A DNA stretch of 64,000 nt, from positions 1,584,235 through 1,648,234 of the forward strand of contig MNCI01010443.1 in NCBI GenBank assembly GCA_015680685.1, given 5' to 3'. The number at the start of each line of letters is the position of its first letter. Positions within the stretch are counted from its first letter, which is position 1. The notes beneath the pieces are model-generated. The model saw only the letters and a list, made by a program, of their open reading frames with translations, ran no database searches and was not told the origin of the DNA. Positions 46,911 to 58,692 of the stretch are shown here, one piece after another. The position numbers and the translations under genes are program-made. This DNA is from Gnetum montanum. Lineage: Eukaryota; Streptophyta; Gnetopsida; Gnetales; Gnetaceae.

Positions 46911-47756
46911 CATTACCTCTTCCGCAACCAGGTCAATATAATCTACAAGGATAATGTGCCTAGAGCCATCACAGGAAACATTTACGAGACAAGTCGAATA
47001 GCCCATTGGAAAGCCATGATAGCTAAGTTTGACCTACACTACATAGCACAATCATCAATTAAGGGTCAAGCCATAGCAAATCAAATGACCACGTCACCAA
47101 TGCACGATCAAGCAACAATAGAGCCATAATTCCCTAACGAAAATGTAAGTGCAATAGCCATCGTACCTGATGACTACGAAGCTGTTTTGAACTTTGATGG
47201 AGCATCCACCTCTCAAGGGGGAAGTGTTGCTGCCATCATCACCTATCCCTCTGGGGAGATCTGACCCTTTGCTTATCGTTTCAATTTTCACTGTACCAAC
47301 AACATATCAGAGTACGAAGGTCTCCTTAGAGGTCTCATGGCAGCACTAGCTTCAAACATCACACGACTCATGGTCAGGGGAGACTCACAACTGGTTTTAA
47401 ACCAAGTCACAGACATTTATACATGCAAAGCGCAACATTTACAACCATACTATGACTTAGCCAAACATTTAATGAAATGATTCGAAAACATGGACATGCA
47501 ACATGTCTCCAAAAACGACAATACCATCGTAGACGCATTGGCCACCCTAGCGTTAAACATGTCGCTTGACATGTTCCATACATTGCCAAGCTCTATAATC
47601 AGTTATGCCAAACCAATAACCGATACTCTTGATACGTTGCCAATTGCATCCGTTAGTACAACACATGCGATAGAATGGTATAACGACATAAAAGAGTACC
47701 TTCTACACGGTGAAACACCGCGACATCTAACAAATGCACAAAAGGACGTAGTATGA
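46911..47756 (+). pseudogene. pol: Element A2 pol, archaeal-type second RNase H
   Basis: Remnants include RAITGNIYETSRIAHWKAMI, NFDGASTSQGGSVAAIITYP, NNISEYEGLLRGL, VRGDSQLVLNQV and KNDNTIVDALATLALN. The D-E-D-D set of the enzyme (FDG, EYE, GDS, DAL) is still visible. Stops at about 47128, 47262 and 47478 break it. The same domain in A1 is within 3600-4233. Confidence 0.88.
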
Positions 47757-48897
47757 AAGCATTCTCAGCAATATGCACTGGTAGGAGATACATTGTGTCG
47801 TCGATCCTACGAAGGCATACTGCTAACATGCGTTGGTAGCGCTAAAGCCCAAACCATCGTTGAGCAAGTACATGATGGACTATGCGGAGGACACATAGCA
47901 CCAAAAGCAATGGCAATAAAGATAAGATGCTTAGGCTATTATTGGCCACATATGGAGTATGACTATCTCTCCAAGACTAAAACATGCAATACCTATCAAA
48001 GACATAGTAATCTGATCCATGTCTCACCAAACGAGTTGCATATAGCGCAAATCACATGGCCCTTTTAAAAGTGGGGGTTGGACCTTATCAGACCAATAAC
48101 ACCCTCATCTTCTGCAGGACATAGTTTCATCATAACCATGATAGAATATTTCACGAATGGGCAAGCAGAGGCCACAAACAAGACCATCATTACAATACTT
48201 AAATGCAACTTCATTATTGAAAACATTGTGATCCCTTTTGGCATCCCTATGACCATCATTACTGATAACGGGCCACAATTCATCAGTGCCGAAACCAAAA
48301 CTTTCTGTGAAAGTTTGGGGATCAAAAATTCATTTTCATCCCCTTACTACCCTTAGAGCAATGGGCAAGCAGAGGCCACAAACAAGACCATCATTACAAT
48401 ACTTAAAAAGATTCTTACCCAAAGCAAGAGAAGATGGCACGAACAGCTGGTATACGCATTGTGGGCTTATCGTACTACACATCGAACTTCAACAGGTAAA
48501 ACACCATATAGTTTTGTTTATGGTTCAGAAGCTATTTTACCCTTAGAATTACAGGTACCATATTTAAGGATCACACTTTCCGGACTCCTCGATGAAGGGC
48601 AAAACAATGACCTGCGCATCATTGACCTAGACTCAGTGGAGGAGGAACGCATACGTGCACTCAATCAAATTGAATGGTACCAAAAACAACAACGACAATG
48701 CCATTGGCATGACATTCATAAGCGCCCTATCAAAGAAGGTGACCTTATACTTAAGGTCGTTCGGGAACACCCGGAGAAATTCTCAGCCAACTAGGAAGGG
48801 CCTTACTTGGTCACCAAAGCATACGACAATGGAGCATTCAAGTTCACTGATATGGAAGGACATGAGCTTGCAAATCCACCAATCACTTGTTCTTGAA
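47757..48897 (+). pseudogene. pol: Element A2 pol, integrase
   Basis: Zinc finger VHDGLCGGHIAPKAM...KTCNTYQRHS with Tyr for the last Cys, as in A1. Core: GLDLI-type remnant WGLDLIRPI (48075), TIITDNGPQF (second Asp), then SSPYYP-stop-SNGQAEATNK with the catalytic Glu intact. A 48-bp piece at 48156-48203 is an exact copy of 48360-48407 and replaces the 48 bp that A1 has there (2986-3033), removing the KWVEALPL segment. The C-terminal GPY part ends near 48897 (EGPYLVTKAYDNGAFKFTD). Confidence 0.9.
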
Positions 48898-48934
48898 ACT
48901 GTTCCACATTTGAGTACAGGCTCAGGTACGTGCG

Positions 48935-49230
48935 AGTCCTGGCATCACGACTATAAACTGATACCACAGCTCGTCCTGGCATCATGACGATAAACTAATA
49001 CCACATAGTGTTGCAATGACAATAAACTAGCACCCATCCGGTACGATAGTAAACTACCACAGTTGCATTCACCAGAGTTCGCTAAGACTATAAACTGGTC
49101 TGCCTCTTCACGGTCCGCTAAGACTAGAAACTGGCAATGCACCGTCCGCCACGATGCTAAACGGGAAATGTCCAACGGGTCATAACATAAAACTAACCCA
49201 TGATAGTCCACTAAGACTATAAACTAGTAA
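48935..49230 (+). repeat. TAAACT array after pol (A2)
   Basis: About nine units with the core ACTATAAACT or GACNATAAACT, for example CATCACGACTATAAACTGAT and GCTAAGACTATAAACTGG. Third boundary array; counterpart of 2037-2262. Confidence 0.85.
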
Positions 49231-50260
49231 TTTCATCTCTGGTTCCTCAATCAGTGGCTGCATTCAAACTTTATCAGAATCACTACATCACTCGCCAATC
49301 GGTCGATCCTAACGCCATTGCTGCTATTCATATATGATGCCTGAAATCTCATCCAGTGCCTTTGTTCCATCAGTAGAAATTTAAGTCTAAGCTTACTTAC
49401 TCACTCATGGTTTTCTTGTCTTCTTAGAGTTGTGTTTGCAGGATGACACTCAGAGGTGTTCGTACAAGAATGCACTTCGTCATAAGCAGCAAGATGAGAC
49501 GTTGTTCACAGCGCATGTGACAAGACTAAATCAAACCATTCACTAGTACATCCCTCATTTCATATCTTGCCTATCCCTCAACACCTTATACTTGGTTACA
49601 TCCCGAACACATCAGGTACAACCTGAAACATCAAACATACCATTGCATGTTGCGCCACTCTTAAGCGGTTGCAACCCACAACATGGCATTTGAGCATGAG
49701 CATAAGAACACATAAAAAAAAGCGTTGTCTCTTCCCACATAAAACATAGGATGGGATGACAGTTATCTTGAAAGCAAATGTTCATGTCTAAAAAAATCAA
49801 GTGACATCCCGTTGCATGGCTTTAGCTCTCCACCAACAGGCTCCCCCTAAAACAGTAAACAAGGGCCCTGTTCCTCCAAAGAATGCAATGCATCATCACA
49901 TGGCTTTGGTCTTGCCAACAAGTCCTCTTAGAAACTAACCAAGAGTCTTGTTCTGCCAAAGGACACACATCTCATGTCTTGATTCTGAGTCTGTTAAAAA
50001 ATGGCTATTGACAAGGATCAGCATGATCCATATACACACTAGCACATCCCCTTCACTGTGCACAACCTTGATTCCTCCCAAATCCCCACAGTTTCCCTTT
50101 TCCTATCAAATAAAAATTCCATTTCCCACAATCCCATGTGCTACTGAACATGGTGCGATGATGTCTAGTCAAGTGGCAAAAGACAAAGTCTCTATCAAGT
50201 TGCTTATGGTGTTTTGCACTTCTTTGTCGACACTTCTCGGGTCGATTCCTCCAAGCGTCA
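49231..50260 (+). other. Element A2 3' untranslated region
   Basis: Between pol and the polypurine tract. It has only short, unsupported frames. Portions match 1108-2030 of A1 on the other strand, including the conserved TCGACACTTCTCGGGTCGATT stretch just before the tract. Confidence 0.7.
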
Positions 50261-50275
50261 ACAAAGATGGGCTAA
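50261..50275 (+). other. Element A2 polypurine tract
   Basis: ACAAAGATGGGCTAA before the LTR start CGAAACACCAC; decayed from the CAAAGAGGGGCCAA seen in A1. Confidence 0.7.
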
Positions 50276-51676
50276 CGAAACACCACAAAATTCTGAGCTT
50301 AGAACTTTTCCAACAAGATTCGAGCTAAGTCATGACGTTCTCTAGCATGACTAAAGCTTGAGGGCCCCACAGACAACTTCAAGTAGAGTCGAACTCAACG
50401 AGGAGTAGTTCCTTGGGACCCGTCGATGGCCACAACAACATCTGCTATCAAACATGGCAACTTCGGAGCTCAAAGTACTTAGTTTATACTAAGTATGCAT
50501 TCTCAGCGTATATGCCTGATATTCATAGTGTATATGCCCCAAATTGCATCCATAGCGTATANTCTGATATTCATAGTGTATATGCCCCAAATTGCATCCA
50601 TAGCGTATACGCCCAGCATAGATGTCCAGCGTACACGCCTCACATGTACGCTTAGCAGGTACGACTAATGTATACGCCCAGCATGCAATCCCCGAAGACA
50701 GCATGGGAACAGCATTGCAGAACAAGATTTGGTACAAGGCAGCAACTCACACGAACAGAGCAACCATCAGTGTATACGCCCAGCGTATACGTCTAGTAGA
50801 CACAAAGTATACATTCTCAGCGTATACGCCCAACGTATATGCCCAAGTTTACATTCACAGTGTATACGTCTAGCGTATACGCCCAAGTTTGCATACGCTT
50901 AGCGTATACGTCTTGCCCGCCCAACATATACGCCCATAGTCTACGCCCACTAGATACAGCGTATACGCCTAGCGTATACGCCTAGTAGATGCAACATGTT
51001 GTACACTTGTAAATTTTATTCTTTTGCACCTAGTCAAAATTCCACGTGTCACCCAACCCGAGTCTAACATCTAAATCTGTATAAAAACCTCAATTTTTCA
51101 TTAGATCAGGGTGGGCAATTTTGAGCAAACCAGAGAGAAAAATAGAGATGCTAAGAACCAGAGCAAAAACCCTGTACGCTGGACCTCAACCTTGTACGCT
51201 GAGCATACAACCTCTACGCAGTGGTTGCAGTTTGAACAAGCACATAGTCATCCCTTCATCCATCAGGGCTGTTCGTCCACCTTGTGTCAAAGCCACAACT
51301 GCATTAGACCGGTGCATTGTAACTCTCATTTTGCAATAATATTGCTACATTTTCTTCCTAAAATCTGTTACAGTTTTTCATTAATTATTGCCTGTTTACT
51401 GTTTACGCCCTCATACGTTTACGCTCTGTTTACACCAGTTACGTTGTTTACATCTCGTTTTACATCTGTTACATTATTTACATATAACCCAGCATATATC
51501 ACCTCGGTGTACGTTTGGGGAAATCCTTGCCTGATCCGCGTGTAGACCACTCAAGGTACTCTACCTTCGTTAACTCCAGCTTATCCTCAAGCGAAGGTAG
51601 GGTCTTCTGTGCATGTTCGGAGATCTCCTGGTTTCTGTTTCCTTCCAGTCGGAGACCGACGATTTTAGATGTTACA
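50276..51676 (+). repeat. Element A2 3' LTR
   Basis: 1,401 bp, starting CGAAACACC (TG decayed to CG) and ending GTTACA, then the duplication CATCC. It is 114 bp longer than the 5' LTR, partly because of a 48-bp direct duplication joined by an N (50516-50611). The palindrome cluster is at about 50500-51000. Confidence 0.93.
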
Positions 51677-51681
51677 CATCC

Positions 51682-52208
51682 TTGGATCATTTTCCCTTCA
51701 AGGAATTATGGTGTCTCTCCTATTGCAAGTCCCTTTGACATTGTGCTTCTGTGGGATGATAGTCTCTCGAATCATAGTCCCACGCAATGTACTCTACATG
51801 TAAGTGTTGCATGCCTATTCGTATGAGAGCACAAAGAAGCATACTTAGGACTAAACAGTCAGGAGGTAACACTATGTTACCTTCTAAGTCATGCCAATGC
51901 AGCAGTTTGTCTTAGTGGAGAATAAAGGTGAATTCGGGTACATATTCATTAGGATGAACATATACCACACAAAACTATTGAGGAGTTGACGAATCAACGT
52001 CATGTGTATCTTGCCGTCGATGGCTTCTTGTGTTAGTCCTAGGCAGTGAAGTGCTTTTGTGTGAAGAAGAAGACATTTTGTCTTATTCAATGTGCAATGT
52101 ACTATTATCTTTTTCTTAATTAACCCTAAGGGTTCGCTCCAACGATGTAAATGATTTCCTAAGTTCTACTTAGTGCACAAACAACCAAGTCCCCAACAAT
52201 GCCACCAT
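51682..52208 (-). other. Element B2 leader and primer-binding site
   Basis: This is the 5' leader of B2, separated from its gag by element A2. The PBS is on the minus strand at 52190-52204 (TGGCATTGTTGGGGA), a decayed relative of the B3 site TGGCACCGTTGCCAGGG. No ORF of note. Confidence 0.75.
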
Positions 52209-53016
52209 TGATCAGTGGCAAGGTACCCCTACGCTCAACCATATGAATATGATCATTTCATGCATGATCCGATCCAATTCCAAGGACTAAGTGTCTATGC
52301 ACCTTTGTGGAACAATAACGGGTTGATTAATCATTGTCTTCTCAAAATTACTTGTATGTCACGGGTGTATGGTTAAGTAAGCTTGAGGCATATGATTTTT
52401 ATGGCTTTTATGTGTTTTATATACTACGCTAGTAAGGAGGGGGAGAGAGATAACTAAGTAACTAATCTAATTTAACTATTCATTAGCTAAGTTGTAATTA
52501 CTCTTAACACCAGTATCTGTTCCCAGTCGCCGTACACATCCTGAACCAATGCAACACTATTGGGAATACCAAACGCTAATCGTTACTAGGTTACTAAGCA
52601 CTACATGCATGCTTGAAGCGGTCATACTGAATGTATTTAACTAAGAGAGTTGTAAGGTGAGAGAGATCATTAATTAGATAGGAAAGCATTAAATAATAAT
52701 TGACACTAATTAATCTATTTTGTATGTTGCAAGGTTTATCATAAAGTTTGTCTTTATTGCTGTACTCAAAGTGTGCTCAGCTACACAATGCTCGAATAAA
52801 GATCTGTTCACTCTATGACTCCTACTGCGGGCACATAGAAATAATTCTAACTCTGGAGGGAAAAAATGGCAAGAGTTTGGCTAAGAGACTAACTTCTAAC
52901 TGTTTGAAACCAAGGGCTACGCCTCTTATTTATAGGCAAGGAGATGGGCCGCAATATCGGGTATTCGACATTGCATGGCTTATCCGATATCATGGACGTG
53001 ATATCACAGTTCATCA
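52209..53016 (-). repeat. Element B2 5' LTR
   Basis: 808 bp; plus-strand ends TGATCAGTGGCAAGG and GTTCATCA, then GTAAC. It pairs with 23063-23883. GATATC words are at 52950-53006. Confidence 0.92.
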
Positions 53017-55800
53017 GTAACAATATTTAGGATAAAAGACCACCCATTTTGCCCCACCCATGATGATGATGGAGGATTGGCAACAAAAAAACATACAATT
53101 GATGACTGTCTAGATTGAACTTGGATGCTTGAGATGTGAGTTGAAAATAAGTGAGGCGAAAGATCTGCAACTTCTCCAACCTGGTAAGCAAACATTTGTT
53201 AAAATACTCTATCTTTTGAAATAGAACATTGCATCTTCGCTTCCAAATATAATATAAAATGGTAGGCCTAATAACTCTCCACAGAAAATTAATATTAGTA
53301 GAAGTAATGTTCAAGAATCCGAATATGACATCCTCTTGAGATAGCTTGTATGATGGAAAAGCTTTAGAAGCCCACTACCACACATGTTGAGCAAAGGGAC
53401 ATTGCCAAAATACATGGACAAAGTCATCATGTCCACCACATAGAGGGAAATTGGGATTAGGAATCCCTAGATATTCTAGACGTTTTCCAATAGGTAGACC
53501 ATGGTAGAGAAGACACCAAAGGAACTGCTTAATTTTGGGGAGGGTCGGAAGTTTCCAAATAAGTTGGAAGAGAGGGATCCAAAATGTTTCTGACTCTTGT
53601 TTGTGCCAATACTTATTGCAACATTGAATGACTTCAGATGGGTCATGCATGAGATGAAAGGGGACAGATGGCTGATAGGGTAAGAGTTTAACCCCATTAA
53701 GCCATTGAAGGCCATGAAAAAGGCTTTGCACTGTAACATCCAGATGCCAATGACCATGGAGAAAAGAGTAAATCTGAACTAGGCAATGGTTCATTGCAGC
53801 CGAATCCCCATACAAAGTGTTAAACTCGACCCCTGAAATCCAACGACTAGCCANNNNNNNNNNNNNNNNNNNNNNNNNNNNNNNNNNNNNNNNNNNNNNN
53901 NNNNNNNNNNNNNNNNNNNNNNNNNNNNNNNNNNNNNNNNNNNNNNNNNNNNNNNNNNNNNNNNNNNNNNNNNNNNNNNNNNNNNNNNNNNNNNNNNNNN
54001 NNNNNNNNNNNNNNNNNNNNNNNNNNNNNNNNNNNNNNNNNNNNNNNNNNNNNNNNNNNNNNNNNNNNNNNNNNNNNNNNNNNNNNNNNNNNNNNNNNNN
54101 NNNNNNNNNNNNNNNNNNNNNNNNNNNNNNNNNNNNNNNNNNNNNNNNNNNNNNNNNNNNNNNNNNNNNNNNNNNNNNNNNNNNNNNNNNNNNNNNNNNN
54201 NNNNNNNNNNNNNNNNNNNNNNNNNNNNNNNNNNNNNNNNNNNNNNNNNNNNNNNNNNNNNNNNNNNNNNNNNNNNNNNNNNNNNNNNNNNNNNNNNNNN
54301 NNNNNNNNNNNNNNNNNNNNNNNNNNNNNNNNNNNNNNNNNNNNNNNNNNNNNNNNNNNNNNNNNNNNNNNNNNNNNNNNNNNNNNNNNNNNNNNNNNNN
54401 NNNNNNNNNNNNNNNNNNNNNNNNNNNNNNNNNNNNNNNNNNNNNNNNNNNNNNNNNNNNNNNNNNNNNNNNNNNNNNNNNNNNNNNNNNNNNNNNNNNN
54501 NNNNNNNNNNNNNNNNNNNNNNNNNNNGTGCAAATTGGTGGCTGTGTTTTGAACTAGAAAAAAAGAGTCATCGGCGAAGTGCATATTGAGAAGCTATTGT
54601 TGAGAGGAGGAAAGGTTAACCCCAGTGAGAACTTTAGTTTGAATGTCCAGGTTAATTTGATGACAAAGAAAGTCGGATGCAATGATAAAGAGATAGGGGG
54701 CAAGAGAACAACCTTGACGCATAGAACTATGTATTGGAAAGGGAAAGGTAATGCTGAAGGTAGTGGCAATTCTTGCAGTAGCATTTGAGAGTAAGCAGTT
54801 CACCATATGCAAGAACTTAGGTCCAAAACCAAGTTTGGTCATAGTCTGCAAGATAAAATCCCACTTAATGTTGTCATAAGCCTTGGCATAATCAAGTTTC
54901 ACTAGGAGAATATCTTGTCCATCATCCTCAACCCACTTGAGACCTTCCCATGCTGCAACCACATTGTCTAAAATATATCTACCAGGAACAAATCTTGTTT
55001 GCTGAGGGGATATGATCTGAACAAGAATTTTTTTCAGCCGTAAGGCAAGGCACTTCACCCAAATTTTATACACTACATTGAGAAGAGTTATGGGATGCCA
55101 ATTGGAGATATCGGTTAGATCCCCAGACTTGGGGAGGAGACGAATTACCCCTTGATTTAGATTGGGCCCAAGGGAACTAGTTAAGAGAGCCTCGTTAATG
55201 ACCTGCAAAAGATCCTTGCCCACCAATTCCCAATGATTTTGAAAAAATTCTACAGGAAACCCATCATAACCAGGAGCCTTTCCTCGACTTAACTTGGAAC
55301 AGGCCTTCTATAGCTCCACCAGAGTGATATCAGTGTCAAGACTTTGTAGCATAGTGGGATTAATAAGGCAAGGATAATTAGGGGTGATAGCCTTAAACGA
55401 AGAAATGTCCATTGAGGTAGCTGCAAAAAGGGTTTCGTAGTGGTTCTTAAGAAAAGAGAGGATACTATTGTGGTCAGTAATGGTGGTACCATCACATGAG
55501 ATTTTGTCAATAGCATGAAAAGGGGAAGCAACATTAAGATATTTAAAAAATTCCTTACAGTGTTCGTCTTGAATATTTAACCAAGTGAGCCGACTTTTAG
55601 TTAAGGCACTTTGTGCTCGGTACACTTCCCAATGTTGGAAGAAAATGCGTGCTCTAGCTAGCTCCTCGTGAACTAGAGTATTGAAGGGATCTTGAGCTAG
55701 TTCAATAGTGAGGTGAATTTTGTTGTATTCATGTTTGGCTTGAGCAGCCACGGTCTTACATGAAGACTGTGACATTAAATCTTAAAACTAATTTTGAAAT
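53017..55800 (-). mobile_element. L1-type LINE, ORF2 from the EN-RT linker to the end, 5' truncated
   Basis: The minus-strand frame is nearly continuous. 55308-55775 encodes the linker before RT; 54594-55226 encodes RT with LLPKSGDLTDISNWHPITLL, FVPGRYILDN, KLDYAKAYD and MRQGCSLAPYLF; FADD (catalytic) is at about 54575. After the 674-bp N gap come 53375-53815 with the RVT zinc-binding region (TLPKIKQFLW...CGGHDDFVHVFWQCPFAQ) and 53027-53314 (ILYYIWKRRCNVLF). The stop is at 53027. Endonuclease and ORF1 are absent, so it is 5' truncated near 55800. Element B2 inserted 10 bp after its stop. Confidence 0.9.
53854..54527. other. Assembly gap (674 N)
   Basis: A run of N inside the LINE ORF2, between the FADD motif and the zinc-binding tail. 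The missing part should hold the end of RT. Confidence 1.
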
Positions 55801-55925
55801 TATATTGTCTTGAATATCCCAAGATAAGCTATCATTCACGATGAGCCAAAAAAATAAGCACACACAAGCCCCAATAAAGTAAAAGAAAAAGTCAAATGGG
55901 TAAAAATCACTCATCCTTTTCCTTC

Positions 55926-56594
55926 TCGAGTGATGTCAACAATCTTGCATAGAGCTTGTTTCCATTTATCGATGAGTTAGGTGGAGTACCTGTTTTTGTC
56001 TATGATCTTCTTCGGAAAGCCCTCCCCAAAAGCCCCTTAATGTCAAACATCTCTAACGGTTCAACATCATAGAAGATGGGAATGAGCTTAGATTTACCCA
56101 TCTCATATTTGTCCACCATCATCTGCAGTATGCAGACATCAACCTTGGAACAGGCAATGGCTTCCTCGATGGCCAAAGAAAAGCTCTCCCCACTCTGCAA
56201 CTCTTCTTTGTCCAAAAATGCCTCAACTCCTCTGTCGTGCAACAGATCATATATGTGATAAGCCAATGCGTGCTTTGTTTCAGGGCCTTTGACTGACGAA
56301 CACCTCGAACTTTTTGTTACTGTTGCTGCTGCCCTCAGTTTGAGGATGAACCGACACTCGAATCTGGCTCTGAGCAAGGCTGTTGCAATTTTGTTTCAGG
56401 GAATTGAAGGTCTGCCTCCTCCTCCTCATCTTGTGTGCAGCTTCTCTTCGATGATGCCTCTTTCTCTCCTGAATCACAGTACTTGAGCTGCTTAGTTGCC
56501 CTGTTCTCGGCCTTTTTTTGCCCTGCTTCAACAAAGCTAGATACAAAGCTAGAAACAGAGAGAGACAGAAAAACAGTAATGCAGTGATGGTCAT
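55926..56594 (-). pseudogene. TIR-domain exon of a TIR-NBS-LRR type resistance gene, broken
   Basis: Start at 56594: an N-terminal hydrophobic segment (ALLFFCLSLFLALYLALL, residues 5-22), a basic stretch, then the TIR start KKFEVFVSQR. A frameshift right there (where SxRGP is expected) moves the rest to another frame: ETKHALAYHIYDLL, RGVEAFLDKEEL, SFSLAIEEAIACSKVDVCI, then a deletion of about 15 residues where the conserved YAxSxWCLxEL should be, and LIPIFYDVEP. The end is YST-stop-LIDKWKQALCKIV. TIR domains are NADase/signalling modules of plant immune receptors; NB-ARC and LRR exons are not in the window. The LINE sits where intron 1 would be. Confidence 0.8.
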
Positions 56595-57120
56595 TAGCAG
56601 CTAAACACGCAGCAGAATGATGTTCAGCAGTAGCAGACTGAAAGTAGAACGATGTTCAGCAGCAGACTGATATTGAGAGCTTCCTTCCTTGACATTTGAT
56701 AAGCAATCAACTACATAAATTTCACGGCATAAATCAAATTTCCACAAAATTTCTTGTCTATCTTCTTGGACATGAGATATTGGGGGAAAAAACCAAAGCT
56801 TTAACAGAGCCCAAAGTTGCAAGATGACCCCTTAGTCACCCACAACAAGATAAAAGCTTCTTGCACCCCCTGATGAAAGCTAAAACCCAGAACCGGCAAT
56901 TCAAAAGGGATACCTCTTAAGAGAAAGTAATATTACTAGCAAAGCCTAGCTCTCAACATTGAGGTTGAACATTATTAGCAATAGAGAGCATTTCATACCG
57001 TAGTCAAATTCATTGTAGTTGGTGTTTTGATACAAGGTATCTAGACAACATTTCCAAATAAAGAAAATAATCTCAAATAAGAGGATTTTCCAAGTCTTTC
57101 GAAGGTATCACTGAACACAA
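56595..57120. other. Spacer between TIR remnant and second LINE
   Basis: Upstream side of the TIR exon. I see no gene and no clear promoter; only short frames. Confidence 0.5.
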
Positions 57121-58692
57121 TCATCTTTGAAGATACTTAGAGGGAACCAACATAATGGTTAGGAATAAAACTTGGAGAGAGTGACACCACTTCCAAATTT
57201 GTTGAGAGAACAAGCATTTCCAAAAAACATGCACAAAAGAGTCATCAGCTTGACAAATGGTGCATTTAGAGCAATCAACTCTTAAGAAGTGAAGCCTATT
57301 TCCAATGAGAAGGCCTTGATGAATCAAGGACCAGGAAAAGAAACAGTGCTTGGGTTGGGTCTTGGAAATTCAAACATGATGAAAAATAGCTTTCCAATTG
57401 TGATCCTCAAGATGCACACTCCATCTTCTATTTAAAGTGGATAGCTAGAGTTCTTGCACATGAAACCAAGATTTGGCTTTAGAAAGGCATAGGGAACGCA
57501 GAGGGGAACCATCAAGCCAAAACCAATCATCATGCCAAGGAGTATTATTGTGTAACTTAGGAACACCAAAGTTTGAAAGAACATGCTCAATGTATTGGTA
57601 AATAAGAGTATCTTGTCTTTGAAACCCCTCATTTAACTTTAGCATGTTGCCAAGAGAGGGTAGTAGAATCATTTCTAATAGGAAATAATTAAACAACATG
57701 CTAGAGATTGTGACCAACAAAATGATTGGCTCTATGAGAAAAGTCTTCATAGAGACAACCCAAACTCTTTTTGAAAATAGGAGACCATTAGATGGAGGTC
57801 ATCGACAAAGGGTTCAAGCTTAACTAAGTAGGTTTCCATTACAAAAAGCCTCTAAGTTGATTCCAACACTGCCAAATTTGCTTGAATAGGAAAGAACCTA
57901 TAATCTTCTGAGAACCTCCGCTGATGATTCAGTTGCTCCAATGAGTGATTTTCCATTTGTGGTGATTACCAATATAAGAAATACTATGCCTAAAAAGGCT
58001 CTTTCAAGCTTCATCTCCTTCTATACAATGAGTGACCCACTTGGAGGATAAGAGAATACTTTGGTGCTCAATAGAGGGGAGGCCTAAGCTCCTCTGTTCC
58101 TTACTTAAAGTGTAGATATCCCAAGTGACTTGATGAAAAGCTTTGTGATTTTCCTTATCTCCCCATAAAAAAATCCTAAGAATTTTGTTGATGCACTAAA
58201 AGGAAGATTTCGAAGGAGCCATAGAAGAAGAGTAGTACACATGAGTGGAGCTCAAAATATGGTTAGCTACAATAAATCTACCTGCAAGAGATAAGGGTTT
58301 AGAAGCCCATTTCAAAGCTTTATGTTTCACTCTTTCCATTACATTATTCCATAAGGTAGTGGGAGTAGAGAATAAAGCTATCGGGATATCCAAAAGGGTG
58401 AAAACATTTGTAGGAAAAAGCCACTTGATATTAAAATGATAAGTCCAAGTAGGCATTGGAGAGAAGCTAGACCGAATAGCTTGTGTTTTGTTCCAATTAA
58501 TTTTAGCTCTTGCGGCCTTACAATAGATGTTAATGCAATCCAAGGAAATGTTAAAATTATTATTGTCCTTAAGCAAAGTGAGAAAGGTATCATCCGTAAA
58601 CTAGCTATAAACAATATCCTTTTCTTCTTGTGGAAGAGAGATACCTCTTAACCTTATAGAATCATTGTGAGTTCTAAGAACAACTCCAAGAG
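57121..58692 (-). mobile_element. Second LINE fragment, RT end and zinc-binding tail
   Basis: Minus-strand pieces: FTDDT (decayed FADD) near 58590; 58196-58576 with KINWNKTQAI, NVMERVKHKALKWASKPLSLAGR and NHILSS (typical of the region after RT in plant LINEs); 57445-57750 with WHDDWFWLDGSPLRSL; and 57121-57327 with CTICQADDSFVHVFWKCLFSQQIW (zinc-binding region). Stops and frameshifts are common. It is cut at 58692 by element B3, so its RT core must lie right of the window. Confidence 0.85.

Larger units (their letters stand above)
33279..51676 (+). mobile_element. Element A2: complete Tat-lineage Ty3/gypsy retrotransposon with antisense gene
   Basis: 18,398 bp with two LTRs (33279-34565 and 50276-51676), PBS, polypurine tract and a perfect CATCC target duplication. 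Order: LTR, leader array, gag (35274 on), PYVV linker, protease, TAAACT array, antisense gene (40104-44563, minus), TAAACT array, RT, RNase H, archaeal-type RNase H, integrase, TAAACT array, 3' UTR, LTR. It lies inside element B2 and so is younger than B2. It is the sister of A1 throughout. Frameshifts and stops in gag and pol, and the RT motif YVDK in place of YVDD, make it defective. Confidence 0.95.
23063..53016 (-). mobile_element. Element B2: Athila-like Ty3/gypsy retrotransposon, split by a solo LTR and by element A2
   Basis: LTRs at 23063-23883 and 52209-53016 are flanked by the 5-bp direct repeat GTAAC (23058-23062 and 53017-53021). On the minus strand come PBS, leader, gag, protease (LDLGSGVNL), RT (FMDDFS), RNase H and integrase. 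Subtracting A2 with its duplicated CATCC (18,403 bp) and the solo LTR with its duplication (1,684 bp) leaves an original length of about 9.9 kb. The DLGS protease and FMDDFS RT fit the Athila lineage. All genes carry stops. Confidence 0.92.

Noticed and set aside
53817-54584. Long ORFs of about 245 residues on both strands
   Set aside because: They consist almost entirely of N; only the LINE RT edge (FADDSFF) is real.
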